A DNA stretch of 64,000 nucleotides from Cellulomonas sp. ES6 (GTDB lineage: Bacteria > Actinomycetota > Actinomycetes > Actinomycetales > Cellulomonadaceae): assembly GCF_030053835.1 (NCBI RefSeq), contig NZ_CP125655.1, positions 3,906,001-3,970,000 on the forward strand, read 5' to 3'. Of this stretch, positions 27,838 to 37,060 are shown piece after piece (within the stretch, counting starts at the first letter, position 1; every line of letters begins with the position of its first letter). The translations under genes and the position numbers were made by a program. The notes under the pieces are model-generated. The model had not been told where the DNA came from. It did not search any database and saw nothing but the letters and a program-made list of their open reading frames with translations.

Positions 27838-28775
27838 GCATCGCCGCCGCCCTCGCCGACTCCGGGACCGCGCCCGCGGGGACCGCCGGACCGTCCGCGT
27901 CCGGGGCGGGTCGCCGGCGCTCCCGGTCCGGCGCGCTCGGCCTCATGCTGCCGGGCACCGCGTACCTCGTGCTGTTCTTCGTCGTCCCCGTCGGCGCGCT
28001 GCTCGCCACGTCGCTCTACGTGCCGGTGCCCGGCGGCGACGTCGGCCAGTTCCAGCCGGCGCTGCACTGGCAGAACTACACCGACGCGCTCGCGCAGTTC
28101 TGGCCGCAGCTCGTGCGGTCGTTCGCGTTCGCGCTGGTCGCGACCCTGGCCGCGCTCGTCATCGGCTACCCGCTGGCGTACGCGATCGCGGTGCGCGCCC
28201 GCGGCCGGACGCTGCTGCAGGGCGTCCTGCTCGTGCTGGTGGTCGCCCCGTTCTTCACGAGCTTCATCCTGCGCACCATCGCGTGGAAGCAGATCCTCGC
28301 CGACGACTCGTTCGTGGTGCAGGCGCTGCGGTGGCTGCACCTGCTGCCGCCGGACGGCCGGCTGACCGCGACGGCGTTCGCGGTGGTCGCGGGCCTCACC
28401 TACAACTTCCTGCCGTTCATGGCGCTGCCGATCTACGCCAGCCTGGAGCGGCTGGACCCCCGGCTGCTGGAGGCGGGGGACGACCTGTACGCCCGGCCGG
28501 TGACCACGTTCCGCACCGTGACGCTGCCCCTGTCGCTGCCGGGCGTGGTGTCGGGGACCCTGCTGACGTTCATCCCGGCCGCGGGGGACTACGTGAACTC
28601 GTCCCTGCTCGGCAACAGCACCGACACCGCCATGATCGGGCAGGTCATCGACGCCCGGTTCTTCAAGGTGCTCGACTACCCGACGGCCGCCGCGCTGTCG
28701 GTGGTCCTCATGGCCGCGATCCTCGTGCTCGTCGGGCTGTACGTCCGCCGCGCCGGCACCGAGGAGCTGGTGTGA
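27834..28775 (+). CDS. Polyamine ABC transporter permease (PotB family)
   Basis: 313-aa inner-membrane permease with about six TM segments, the first near PGTAYLVLFFVVPVGALLATSLYV. The EAA-like coupling loop is RLDPRLLEAGDDLYARPVTTFRTVTLPLSLPGV. ATGA overlap with the ATPase gene upstream and a GTGA overlap downstream indicate strict co-translation. Confidence 0.93.
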   Translation: MSIAAALADSGTAPAGTAGPSASGAGRRRSRSGALGLMLPGTAYLVLFFVVPVGALLATSLYVPVPGGDVGQFQPALHWQNYTDALAQFWPQLVRSFAFALVATLAALVIGYPLAYAIAVRARGRTLLQGVLLVLVVAPFFTSFILRTIAWKQILADDSFVVQALRWLHLLPPDGRLTATAFAVVAGLTYNFLPFMALPIYASLERLDPRLLEAGDDLYARPVTTFRTVTLPLSLPGVVSGTLLTFIPAAGDYVNSSLLGNSTDTAMIGQVIDARFFKVLDYPTAAALSVVLMAAILVLVGLYVRRAGTEELV

Positions 28776-29611
28776 GCGCGCGCCCGGGGCCGCGCCCGCG
28801 CCGGTGGCGGGTCGGCGGCGCGCTCGTCCCGGTGTTCGCGGGGCTGGCGTTCCTCTACCTGCTCGTGCCGGTGGCCTACACCGTGGCGTTCTCCTTCAAC
28901 GACGCCGGCAAGACCAACCTCGTGTGGCGCGGCTTCACGCTGGACAACTGGCGCAACCCGTGCGGCGCCCCGCAGGTCTGCGAGGCGTTCGCGAACTCGA
29001 TCCAGGTCGGGCTGCTCTCGACGCTCGTCGCCACGGCGCTCGGCACGCTCGTCGCGATCGCGCTCGTGCGCTACCGGTTCCGGGGCCGCGCGCTGGCGAA
29101 CCTGCTCATCTTCCTGCCGATGTCGACGCCCGAGGTCGTGCTCGGGGCCGCGCTGCTCGCGCAGTTCCTGTCGCTGCGGGTGCAGCTCGGGTTCTGGACG
29201 GTGGTCGCCGCGCACGTGATGTTCTGCATCTCGTTCGTCGTCGTGGCGGTCAAGGCGCGGGTGGCCTCGCTGGACCCGCGCCTCGAGGAGGCCGCGGCGG
29301 ACCTGTTCGCGACGCCCTGGCAGGCGTTCTGGCGCGTGACGTTCCCGCTGCTGCTGCCGGGCATCGCCGCCGCGGCGCTGCTCGCGTTCAGCCTCAGCTT
29401 CGACGACTTCATCATCACGAACTTCAACTCCGGCAGCTTCACCACGTTCCCGAAGTTCGTCTACGTCTCGGCGACGCGCGGCATCCCGCCGCAGGCCAAC
29501 GTCATCGGGTCGTCCATGTTCGCCCTGTCGCTCCTCGTGGTGATCGGGTCCCAGGTCGTCCGGGCCGGCAGGGCCGGGCGGCAGCGACGGCGCCTGTCCA
29601 CGGCGCCCTGA
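28772..29611 (+). CDS. Polyamine ABC transporter permease (PotC family)
   Basis: 279-aa permease pairing with the preceding one. The first TM is LVPVFAGLAFLYLLVPVAYTVAFSF. The EAA loop is SLDPRLEEAAADLFATPWQAFWRVTFPLLLPGI, and LSFDDFIITNFNSG is the PotC signature. It contains a Cys-bearing extracytoplasmic loop (NPCGAPQVCEAF), a possible disulfide. GTG start overlaps the upstream stop. Confidence 0.93.
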   Translation: MSARPGPRPRRWRVGGALVPVFAGLAFLYLLVPVAYTVAFSFNDAGKTNLVWRGFTLDNWRNPCGAPQVCEAFANSIQVGLLSTLVATALGTLVAIALVRYRFRGRALANLLIFLPMSTPEVVLGAALLAQFLSLRVQLGFWTVVAAHVMFCISFVVVAVKARVASLDPRLEEAAADLFATPWQAFWRVTFPLLLPGIAAAALLAFSLSFDDFIITNFNSGSFTTFPKFVYVSATRGIPPQANVIGSSMFALSLLVVIGSQVVRAGRAGRQRRRLSTAP

Positions 29612-29625
29612 CGGAGAGGTTCCCC

Positions 29626-30924
29626 ATGCGGGTCGTCGTGGTCGGCAGCGGCGGGGTGGGCGACGCGGTCGCCCGGATCGCCGCCCGGCGCCAGTTCTTC
29701 GAGCTCCTGGTGGTCGCGGACCGTGACCCCGGGCGGGCGGCCCGCACGGTCGCCGCCGCGGCCGGGCGGGACGTCGTCGGCGGGCGGTTCGTCGCCGCGC
29801 AGGTCGACGCCTCGGACCCCGCGGCCGTCGCGGCCCTGCTGCGGGAGCACCGCGCCACGCACGTCCTCAACGCCGTCGACCCGCGCTTCGTGATGCCGGT
29901 GTTCGACGCGGCGCTCGCGGCCGGGGTGGACTACCTCGACATGGCGATGTCCCTGTCGACGCCGCACCCCGACGCCCCGTACGAGCAGGTGGGCGTGAAG
30001 CTGGGGGACCGGCAGCTCGCCCGGGCCGCCGACTGGGAGGCCGCGGGCCGCCTCGCGCTGCTGGGCATCGGCGTCGAGCCGGGGCTGTCCGACGTCTTCG
30101 CGCGGTACGCCGCCGACCACCTGTTCGACCGGATCGAGGAGCTCGGGGTGCGCGACGGCGCGAACCTCGTGGTGCGAGGCGAGGACGGCGAGCCGGTGTT
30201 CGCCCCGTCGTTCTCCATCTGGACGACCATCGAGGAGTGCCTCAACCCGCCGGTGGTCTACGACGCGGCGCGCGCCCGGGCCGCGGGGGACCGCGACGCG
30301 GGGTGGCACACCGTCCCGCCGTTCCACGAGCCGGAGGTGTTCGACTTCCCGGCGCCGGTCGGCCCGGTGGAGTGCGTGCACGTGGAGCACGAGGAGGTGC
30401 TGCTCATGCCGCGGTGGGTGGACGCCGAGCGCGTCACGTTCAAGTACGGCCTCGGCGAGGAGTTCATCGGCGTGCTGCGGACCCTGCACACCCTGGGCCT
30501 CGACTCCACCGTGCCCGTGCGGGTCGGCGGCGTCGAGGTCAGCCCCCGCGACGTCGTGGCGGCGGTCCTGCCCGACCCGGCGACCCTGGGCGACCGCATG
30601 TCCGGCTCCACGTGCGCCGGGCTGCTCGTCACGGGGACCGGCAAGGACGGCGCGCCCCGCGAGGTCTACCTGCACCACCTCGTGGACAACGCCTGGTCGA
30701 TGGCGGAGTACGGCGCGCAGTGCGTGGTGTGGCAGACCGCGGTCAACCCCGTCGTCGCCCTGGAGCTGCTCGCGCAGGGCACGTGGTCGGGGACCGGGGT
30801 GCTCGGGCCGGAGGCGTTCGACGCGGTGCCGTTCCTGGAGCTGCTGGCGGCACCCGGGCCGCAGGGGTACGGATCGCCCTGGGGGCTGGACGAGCGCACG
30901 CCGGCGGTGGCCGCCGCCGGGTGA
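29626..30924 (+). CDS. Saccharopine dehydrogenase-like NAD(P)-binding protein
   Basis: 432 aa. An N-terminal Rossmann fold (MRVVVVGSGGVGDAVARIAARR) is followed by the saccharopine-dehydrogenase-type catalytic half (HVLNAVDPRFVMPVFDAALAAGVDYLDMAMS, GIGVEPGLSDVFARYAADHL, YLHHLVDNAWSMAEYGAQCVVWQTAVNP). The family includes saccharopine, carboxynorspermidine and homospermidine-forming enzymes, which join or split an aldehyde and an amine. It starts 14 nt after the PotC-like gene behind GGAGAGG, so it is the last gene of the polyamine operon. Its substrate is not known; a polyamine-related step is inferred from context. Confidence 0.83.
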   Translation: MRVVVVGSGGVGDAVARIAARRQFFELLVVADRDPGRAARTVAAAAGRDVVGGRFVAAQVDASDPAAVAALLREHRATHVLNAVDPRFVMPVFDAALAAGVDYLDMAMSLSTPHPDAPYEQVGVKLGDRQLARAADWEAAGRLALLGIGVEPGLSDVFARYAADHLFDRIEELGVRDGANLVVRGEDGEPVFAPSFSIWTTIEECLNPPVVYDAARARAAGDRDAGWHTVPPFHEPEVFDFPAPVGPVECVHVEHEEVLLMPRWVDAERVTFKYGLGEEFIGVLRTLHTLGLDSTVPVRVGGVEVSPRDVVAAVLPDPATLGDRMSGSTCAGLLVTGTGKDGAPREVYLHHLVDNAWSMAEYGAQCVVWQTAVNPVVALELLAQGTWSGTGVLGPEAFDAVPFLELLAAPGPQGYGSPWGLDERTPAVAAAG

Positions 30925-31010
30925 TCCGCGGGTGAACCCGTCCCGTGGCACCGGCGTGGCGCGGGCGGGCGAGGTACCGTGCCTCGACCCTGACGACCCC
31001 GGAGAGCGCC

Positions 31011-32252
31011 ATGTCCGCACCGTCGCCCGCCCCGCGGGACCTGCCCGTGGCACGCCGGTCCGGCGACCCGACGCTCGGGCTGATCCGCCGCGTGCTGCTG
31101 GTGTGCCTCGGCGCGGGTGCGGTCGCGATCGCCTCGGTCGCCGTGGCCCGGTGGGACGACCCGCTGCTGCGGGTGGTGTCCCCGGTCCTGCTCGCCGTGG
31201 TGATCGCCTTCGGGTGGGTGCTGCTCCGGCGGCCGCGCACGACGATCCCCGTCGCCCGCCTGGTGCTGTCGGCCTTCGACGTGCTGTGGCTCGGCGTCCT
31301 GGCGTCCCGGCTCGGCGCGGGCAGCGGCGGGTGGGACGCGCTGTTCCCCACGACGTTCATGGGCCTCGCGCTGTTCGTGGTCATCGGGTTCCTCGTCTAC
31401 CCGACGCGGTTCGCGGTGCTGCACGCCGGCGTCCTGGTGGTCGCGACGCCGGCGGTGGGTCTCGCGGCGCTCGCGGTCGGACCGGACGACGGACGCCGCG
31501 GCGCGCACGGCGTCGACCTGCTGCGGTACGCGATGTACCTGGCGGTGCTCGCGGCGATGGTCTGGGTGCTGTCCCGCACCAAGGAGCACGCGACCCGCGC
31601 GTTCCTCGTCGCCGAGCACGCCAGCGCGGAGGCGGCGAGCATGCGCGAGATGGCCTACCGGGACGCGCTGACCGGAGCGGCGAACCGCCGCCGGCTCGAG
31701 GAGGAGCTGGCGTACCAGGCGCGGGTCGTCGGGTCCGGGCTGGACGTCGCGCTCGTCTACCTGGACCTCGACCGGTTCAAGCTCGTCAACGACACCCTGG
31801 GGCACGCGGTGGGCGACCGGGTGCTCGTCGCCGTGGCCCACACCCTCGAGCAGCAGGTCCGGTCGGGCGACCTCGTCGCGCGGCTGGGCGGCGAGGAGTT
31901 CGTCGTCGTCGCCCCCGGCATGGGACCCGGCGACGCCCGCGAGATGGCCGAGCGGCTGCGCGGTCTGCTCCCCGGGGCCGTGCAGCGCGCGGCCGACGTC
32001 CACGTCACGGCGAGCCTCGGCGTCACGGCCCTGCGCCCGGGCGAGGAGCCGTCGGCGGCCATCGCGCGCGTGGACGAGCTCATGTACCGCGCCAAGCGCG
32101 CGGGGCGGGACCGGGTCGCGTCGGACGACACTGCGGTCGGCACGGCGGTCGGCGCAGCGCCCGACACCGCCGACGTCCAGCCGGCGCCCAGGTCCAGGGG
32201 GCAGGATATGGGGTCGTCCGACCGTCGCCACCCGGCGACCGACCACCGCTGA
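31011..32252 (+). CDS. Membrane-bound diguanylate cyclase (GGDEF)
   Basis: 413 aa. About six N-terminal hydrophobic segments (residues ~25-190) precede a GGDEF domain beginning YRDALTGAANRRRLEEEL. LDLDRFKLVNDTLGHAVGD is conserved, the active-site loop is GGEEF, and five residues upstream an RSGD fits the RxxD product-inhibition site. It should make c-di-GMP from GTP. The ATG at 31011 follows GGAGAG. A TACCGT -10-like hexamer lies near 30976. It stands just upstream of rip, 15 nt away. Confidence 0.9.
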   Translation: MSAPSPAPRDLPVARRSGDPTLGLIRRVLLVCLGAGAVAIASVAVARWDDPLLRVVSPVLLAVVIAFGWVLLRRPRTTIPVARLVLSAFDVLWLGVLASRLGAGSGGWDALFPTTFMGLALFVVIGFLVYPTRFAVLHAGVLVVATPAVGLAALAVGPDDGRRGAHGVDLLRYAMYLAVLAAMVWVLSRTKEHATRAFLVAEHASAEAASMREMAYRDALTGAANRRRLEEELAYQARVVGSGLDVALVYLDLDRFKLVNDTLGHAVGDRVLVAVAHTLEQQVRSGDLVARLGGEEFVVVAPGMGPGDAREMAERLRGLLPGAVQRAADVHVTASLGVTALRPGEEPSAAIARVDELMYRAKRAGRDRVASDDTAVGTAVGAAPDTADVQPAPRSRGQDMGSSDRRHPATDHR

Positions 32253-32267
32253 ACGGGAGCGTGCCGC

Positions 32268-33584
32268 ATGGCCTACGTGATCGGCGTGCTCGTGCTCGTC
32301 GTGGGCATCCTCGTGTCCATCGCCCTGCACGAGGTCGGTCACATGGTGCCCGCCAAGCGGTTCGGCGTGCGGGTCAGCCAGTACATGGTCGGCTTCGGCC
32401 CCACGCTGTGGTCCCGCACCCGGGGCGAGACGGAGTACGGCGTCAAGGCGATCCCGCTGGGCGGCTACGTCCGGCTGATCGGCATGTACCCGACGCCCGA
32501 GGCGGTGGGGAACCCGCCGGTGCGCGGGTTCTTCAGCCGGATGGCGGCCGACGCCCGCGAGGCCAGCGCGGAGGAGATCCGGCCGGGGGAGGACCACCGC
32601 GCGTTCTACCGGCTCTCGACGCCGAAGAAGCTCGTCGTGATGCTCGGCGGGCCGGTGATGAACCTCGTCATCGCGGTGGTGCTGCTGGCCGTCGTGCTCA
32701 TCGGCATCGGCACGTCCGGGGCGAGCACCACGCTGGCGTCCGTCAGCCAGTGCGTGCTGCCGGCGGACTCGACGGCCACGGAGTGCTCGCCGTCCGACCC
32801 GGCGGCGCCGGGCGCCGCGGCCGGCCTGCGTCCCGGTGACACCGTGGTCGCGTACGACGGCGTGGACGTGACGAGCTGGGACCAGCTGTCCGGCCTCATC
32901 CGCGGCACGGGCGACGAGGCGGTGCCGGTCGTCGTCGAGCGCGACGGCGAGCGGGTGACGCTCTCGGTGACCCCGGTGGTGGCCGAGCGTCCCGTGGTCG
33001 GCGACGACGGCCGGGTGGTCACGGGCGACGACGGCGAGCCGGTGACGCGCAGCGTCGGGTTCCTCGGCGTCAGCCCGGCGACGGAGCTGCAGCGCCAGCC
33101 GGTGTCCGAGGTCGTGACGCTGACCGCCGACGCCGTGTGGCAGACCGGCAAGGCCGTCGTCACGCTGCCCGTGAGCCTCGCGGGCATCGCGCAGAGCGCG
33201 TTCGGCGGGGCGGAGCGGGACTCCGGCGGCGTGCTGGGGCCGGTCGGCATCGCGCGGCTCGCCGGGGAGGTGGCGTCCAGCGACGCCCCGGGCGTCGGGG
33301 TCGCCGAGCGGGTGTCCGCCATGCTCAGCCTGCTGGCGTCCCTCAACATCGCGCTGTTCGTCTTCAACCTCATCCCGCTCGTCCCGCTCGACGGCGGGCA
33401 CGTGGCCGCCGCCCTGTGGGAGGGCGCCAAGCGGACCGTCGCCCGGGTCCGCGACCTGCCCCGCCCGCGCCCGGCGGACGCCGCCCGGCTGCAGCCCGTC
33501 GCGCTCGCGGTGTTCGTCCTGCTCGGGGGCATGGGCCTGCTGCTGGCGTACGCCGACGTCGTCAGCCCCGCGTCGCTCGGCTGA
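32268..33584 (+). CDS. rip: Site-2 protease, M50 family (Rip1/RseP)
   Basis: 438-aa intramembrane zinc metalloprotease that cleaves anti-sigma factors and other TM substrates. The zinc motif HEVGH is at residues 21-25 in the first TM. A PDZ domain ([30 protein letters not shown]) occupies the middle. The second active-site motif [14 protein letters not shown] is in a C-terminal TM. It precedes ispG as in other actinobacteria, though dxr is 12 kb away rather than adjacent. Confidence 0.94.
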   Translation: MAYVIGVLVLVVGILVSIALHEVGHMVPAKRFGVRVSQYMVGFGPTLWSRTRGETEYGVKAIPLGGYVRLIGMYPTPEAVGNPPVRGFFSRMAADAREASAEEIRPGEDHRAFYRLSTPKKLVVMLGGPVMNLVIAVVLLAVVLIGIGTSGASTTLASVSQCVLPADSTATECSPSDPAAPGAAAGLRPGDTVVAYDGVDVTSWDQLSGLIRGTGDEAVPVVVERDGERVTLSVTPVVAERPVVGDDGRVVTGDDGEPVTRSVGFLGVSPATELQRQPVSEVVTLTADAVWQTGKAVVTLPVSLAGIAQSAFGGAERDSGGVLGPVGIARLAGEVASSDAPGVGVAERVSAMLSLLASLNIALFVFNLIPLVPLDGGHVAAALWEGAKRTVARVRDLPRPRPADAARLQPVALAVFVLLGGMGLLLAYADVVSPASLG

Positions 33585-33649
33585 CGCGGGCCGCCGGAGC
33601 CCGGCGCGGGTACGGGTGCGCGCACGGCCCGCGGTGCGATGATGAGCCG

Positions 33650-34810
33650 GTGAGCACCCCCATCAGCCTGGGCATGCCGGAGGCACCCGCTCCCGTGCTG
33701 GCCCCGCGGCGGCCCACCCGCAAGATCCGCGTCGGCAAGGTCGAGGTCGGCGGCGACGCGCCCGTCAGCGTCCAGTCGATGACGACGACGCTCACCGCGG
33801 ACGTCAACGCCACCCTGCAGCAGATCGCCGAGCTGACCGCGGCGGGCTGCGACATCGTGCGGGTCGCGGTGCCGAGCCAGGACGACGCCGACGCGCTGCC
33901 GGCGATCGCCCGCAAGTCGCAGATCCCCGTGGTCGCCGACATCCACTTCCAGCCGCGCTACGTGTTCGCGGCCATCGACGCGGGCTGCGCCGCCGTCCGC
34001 GTCAACCCGGGCAACATCCGCAAGTTCGACGACCAGGTCAAGGAGATCGCCCGCGCGGCGCAGGACGCCGGGGTGTCCCTGCGCATCGGCGTGAACGCCG
34101 GTTCGCTGGACCCGCGGCTGCTCGCGAAGTACGGGAGGGCGACGCCGGAGGCCCTGGTGGAGTCGGCCGTGTGGGAGGCGTCGCTGTTCGAGGAGCACGA
34201 CTTCCACGACTTCAAGATCTCGGTGAAGCACAACGACCCCGTCGTGATGGTGCGCGCCTACGAGCTGCTGTCCGAGCGCGGCGACTGGCCGCTGCACCTC
34301 GGGGTGACCGAGGCCGGCCCCGCGTTCCAGGGCACGATCAAGTCGGCGACGGCGTTCGGGGCGCTGCTGAGCAAGGGCATCGGCGACACCATCCGCGTGT
34401 CGCTGTCCGCGCCGCCGGTCGAGGAGGTCAAGGTCGGGATCCAGATCCTGCAGTCGCTCAACCTGCGGCCCCGCAAGCTGGAGATCGTGTCCTGCCCGTC
34501 GTGCGGGCGGGCGCAGGTGGACGTGTACACGCTCGCCGAGCGGGTGACGGCCGGGCTCGAGGGGCTGGAGGTCCCGCTGCGCGTCGCCGTCATGGGCTGC
34601 GTGGTGAACGGCCCCGGCGAGGCCCGCGAGGCCGACCTCGGCGTGGCGTCCGGCAACGGCAAGGGGCAGATCTTCGTGCGCGGCGAGGTCGTGCGCACCG
34701 TGCCGGAGTCCGCGATCGTCGAGACGCTCATCGACGAGGCCATGCGGATCGCCGAGAGCATGGACGCGGCGCAGGACGGCAGCGGCGGGCCCGTCGTCAC
34801 GGTGGGCTGA
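33650..34810 (+). CDS. ispG: 4-hydroxy-3-methylbut-2-enyl-diphosphate synthase
   Basis: Penultimate MEP-pathway enzyme, a 4Fe-4S protein that reduces MEcPP to HMBPP. 386 aa. TIM-barrel: [44 protein letters not shown] and [10 protein letters not shown]. Cluster ligands are in [12 protein letters not shown] and [22 protein letters not shown] start 6 nt after GATGAT, a possible leaderless start. The GNAT gene follows 3 nt after the stop. Confidence 0.96.
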   Translation: MSTPISLGMPEAPAPVLAPRRPTRKIRVGKVEVGGDAPVSVQSMTTTLTADVNATLQQIAELTAAGCDIVRVAVPSQDDADALPAIARKSQIPVVADIHFQPRYVFAAIDAGCAAVRVNPGNIRKFDDQVKEIARAAQDAGVSLRIGVNAGSLDPRLLAKYGRATPEALVESAVWEASLFEEHDFHDFKISVKHNDPVVMVRAYELLSERGDWPLHLGVTEAGPAFQGTIKSATAFGALLSKGIGDTIRVSLSAPPVEEVKVGIQILQSLNLRPRKLEIVSCPSCGRAQVDVYTLAERVTAGLEGLEVPLRVAVMGCVVNGPGEAREADLGVASGNGKGQIFVRGEVVRTVPESAIVETLIDEAMRIAESMDAAQDGSGGPVVTVG

Positions 34811-34813
34811 CGC

Positions 34814-35722
34814 GTGGTGCGCGGCGTCGAGGAGGACGTGGCCGCCGGCGGCGGGCCCGCGCACGCCGGGGAGCCCCGGCTGCTCGACGACGCCGACGTG
34901 CCCGCGGCGCTCGCGGTCTGCGCGCAGGACCCGGTCGCCGCGGTGCTCGCGACGACGCGGCTGGAGCAGGCCGCCCTGCACGGGTTGCGGCGCGTCGGCG
35001 GGCAGCTGTGGGGCTACGACCTCGGCGGGCGGCTCGCGGCCGTCTGCTGGGCGGGCGCGAACCTCGTGCCCGTCGTCCCGGACGCGGCCGTGCGGGAGGA
35101 CGCGCTCGACGGCTTCGCGGCGTTCGGGCGCGCGCAGGGCCGGCGCTGCTCCTCGGTCGTCGGGGACGCGGCGGCCGTGCTCGGCCTCTGGGACCGGCTG
35201 GCCCCGTCGTGGGGCGCCGTGCGGGAGGTCCGGTCGGACCAGCCGTCGATGGTCATCGACCACGCCCCGAACGTCGACCCCGACCCGGCGGTGCGGCGCT
35301 CCACGCCCTCCGAGTACGACCTCGTGCTGCCGGCGTGCGTGCGGATGTTCACCGAGGAAGTCGGCTACTCACCGGTCGCCGGCACCGGCGGCGCCTACGA
35401 GGCGCGCGTGCGGTCGCTGGTCCGCGAGGGCCGGTCGTTCGTGAGGATCGAGCCCGGGGCGACCGGGCCCCAGGTCGTCTTCAAGGCCGAGCTCGGCGCC
35501 GTCGCGGGCGGGGTCGCGCAGGTGCAGGGCGTGTGGGTCGACCCGGCGCGGCGCGGCGAGCGGCTCTCCGAGGGCGGCATGGCCGCCGTGGTCTCGCTGA
35601 CCCGCCGGGCGGTGGCGCCGACCGTGTCCCTCTACGCGAACCACTACAACGAGCGGGCCCTGGCGGCGTACCGGGCCGTCGGCTTCCGGCAGGTCGGCAC
35701 GTACGCGACGGTCCTGTTCTGA
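34814..35722 (+). CDS. GNAT family N-acetyltransferase with DUF4081-like N-terminal half
   Basis: 302 aa. The N-terminal half (LGLWDRLAPSWGAVREVRSDQP) resembles the DUF4081 module. The C-terminal half is a GNAT fold with the acetyl-CoA segment VQGVWVDPARRGERLSEGGMAAVVSLTRR and SLYANHYNERALAAYRAVGFRQVGTYATVLF at the end. It regularly follows ispG in actinobacteria; its substrate is unknown. GTG start is coupled closely to ispG. Confidence 0.88.
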   Translation: MVRGVEEDVAAGGGPAHAGEPRLLDDADVPAALAVCAQDPVAAVLATTRLEQAALHGLRRVGGQLWGYDLGGRLAAVCWAGANLVPVVPDAAVREDALDGFAAFGRAQGRRCSSVVGDAAAVLGLWDRLAPSWGAVREVRSDQPSMVIDHAPNVDPDPAVRRSTPSEYDLVLPACVRMFTEEVGYSPVAGTGGAYEARVRSLVREGRSFVRIEPGATGPQVVFKAELGAVAGGVAQVQGVWVDPARRGERLSEGGMAAVVSLTRRAVAPTVSLYANHYNERALAAYRAVGFRQVGTYATVLF

Positions 35723-35748
35723 GGGACCGGGGCGTCGACGGGCCGGGC

Positions 35749-36909
35749 TCAGGGCGTCGCGGTGACCGCCGCGCCCGCCGGGTCGGTGCCGTCCGGCGCG
35801 CCCGGCAGCGGCTGGTCCGCGTTCAGCCGCTGCCAGATGTCGTCGGCCTGCGACGTCCACACCACGCGGTCGCGGTCCGTCGGCGCCTCCGCGACGGGCA
35901 CGGTCACCGGCGTCAGCGTCGCCGGGTCGACGTCGCGGAGCGTCAGCGCGATGCCGGCGAGCGACCGCAGGCCGAGCCCGTCGCTCACGGACAGCGACCG
36001 GCTCACCGCGGTCAGCACCGGCATGAGCGTGCCCGGGTCGGTGAGCAGGTCGGTGGACTGGACCTGGGCGGCGAGGGCGTCGATGAGCTGCTGCTGCCGC
36101 TCGATGCGCGCCAGGTCGGAGCCCAGCTCCAGCCCGTTGCCGGAGCCCGTGCGGGCCCGGAGGAAGGCGAGGGTCGTGGTGCCGTCGAACGTCTGCGGCC
36201 CCGCGGGCACGTGCAGGCCGGCCTTGGGGGAGTCCATCGCCTCCGGCAGGTCCATCGGGACGCCGCCGAGGGCGTCGACGACGTCGCGGACGCCGTCCAT
36301 CTTCACGACGATGCTCTCGTCGGTGCGGACGCCCGAGTTCTCCTCGAACGTGCGCCGGGTGCAGGCCGCGGCCGCCGCGAGGTTGCCGGTGCTGCCCGCG
36401 CCGATCATGAACGCGTCGTTGAACATCGCGGACTCGCGCGGGCTGCTCGTGCTGCCGTCCTCGAGCGTGCAGGCCGGGATGCGGACGAGCGAGTCCCGGG
36501 GCACCGACACCATGTCGACCCGCGTCCGGTCGGCGGACAGGTGCACGAGGATCGTCGTGTCCGACCGCATGCCCTCGACCTCGCCGGCCAGCGCCGCGTT
36601 CTCGCCGTCGCGGCTGTCGGTGCCCATGACGAGGATGTTCAGCGGCCGGCCGGCGTACCCGTCGACGGGCGGCGGCTCCTCGACGGGCCGGTCGTCCGCG
36701 AGGAACTGGTCGACGTCCGCGTGCTCGATCCCCGCGTCCACCGAGGCGTACAGCGCGGCGGCGCCCGAGGCGCCCGAGAGCGCGACCGCCGCCGCGGTCA
36801 CCCCGGCGACCCGGGCGACCCTCCCGCGGGCGCGGGGCGGCCGGGCGTGGCGGACGGACCGGGCGACGGCACGGGTGTGCCGGGCGGTCCGGCGGCTGGC
36901 AGCGGTCAT
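35749..36909 (-). CDS. LytR-CpsA-Psr (LCP) family cell-wall glycopolymer ligase
   Basis: 386 aa. A basic N-terminus and one TM anchor (VAGVTAAAVALSGASGAAALYASV) precede an extracytoplasmic LCP domain: LNILVMGTDSRDGE, RSDTTILVHLSADRTRVDMVSVPRDSLV, VVKMDGVRDVVDALGGVPMDLP and TLAFLRARTGSGNGLELGSDLARIERQQQLIDAL. The Asp/Arg phosphate-binding residues of the family are present. LCP enzymes attach teichoic-acid-like or arabinogalactan polymers to peptidoglycan. TAGCCT stands 6 nt before the ATG, with GGAGG between. Confidence 0.93.
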   Translation of the reverse strand: MTAASRRTARHTRAVARSVRHARPPRARGRVARVAGVTAAAVALSGASGAAALYASVDAGIEHADVDQFLADDRPVEEPPPVDGYAGRPLNILVMGTDSRDGENAALAGEVEGMRSDTTILVHLSADRTRVDMVSVPRDSLVRIPACTLEDGSTSSPRESAMFNDAFMIGAGSTGNLAAAAACTRRTFEENSGVRTDESIVVKMDGVRDVVDALGGVPMDLPEAMDSPKAGLHVPAGPQTFDGTTTLAFLRARTGSGNGLELGSDLARIERQQQLIDALAAQVQSTDLLTDPGTLMPVLTAVSRSLSVSDGLGLRSLAGIALTLRDVDPATLTPVTVPVAEAPTDRDRVVWTSQADDIWQRLNADQPLPGAPDGTDPAGAAVTATP

Positions 36910-37060
36910 CCTCCGAGGCTAGGGAGGTCGCGCGCGGACCGGTGGGTCGCGAGGTGCAGCCTGCGGCAGGATCCTGTGCGCGAGCCGTGAAGGCCGGTGC
37001 GGCCGGTGCGCGCAGCCGCTCGCCGCCGGTCCTCGCGCCCCGTCCGCGCCGCCGGACCGC

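Noticed and set aside
20404..32252. Recent genomic island by horizontal transfer
   Set aside because: No integrase, flanking repeats, tRNA or base-composition change; genes look native.
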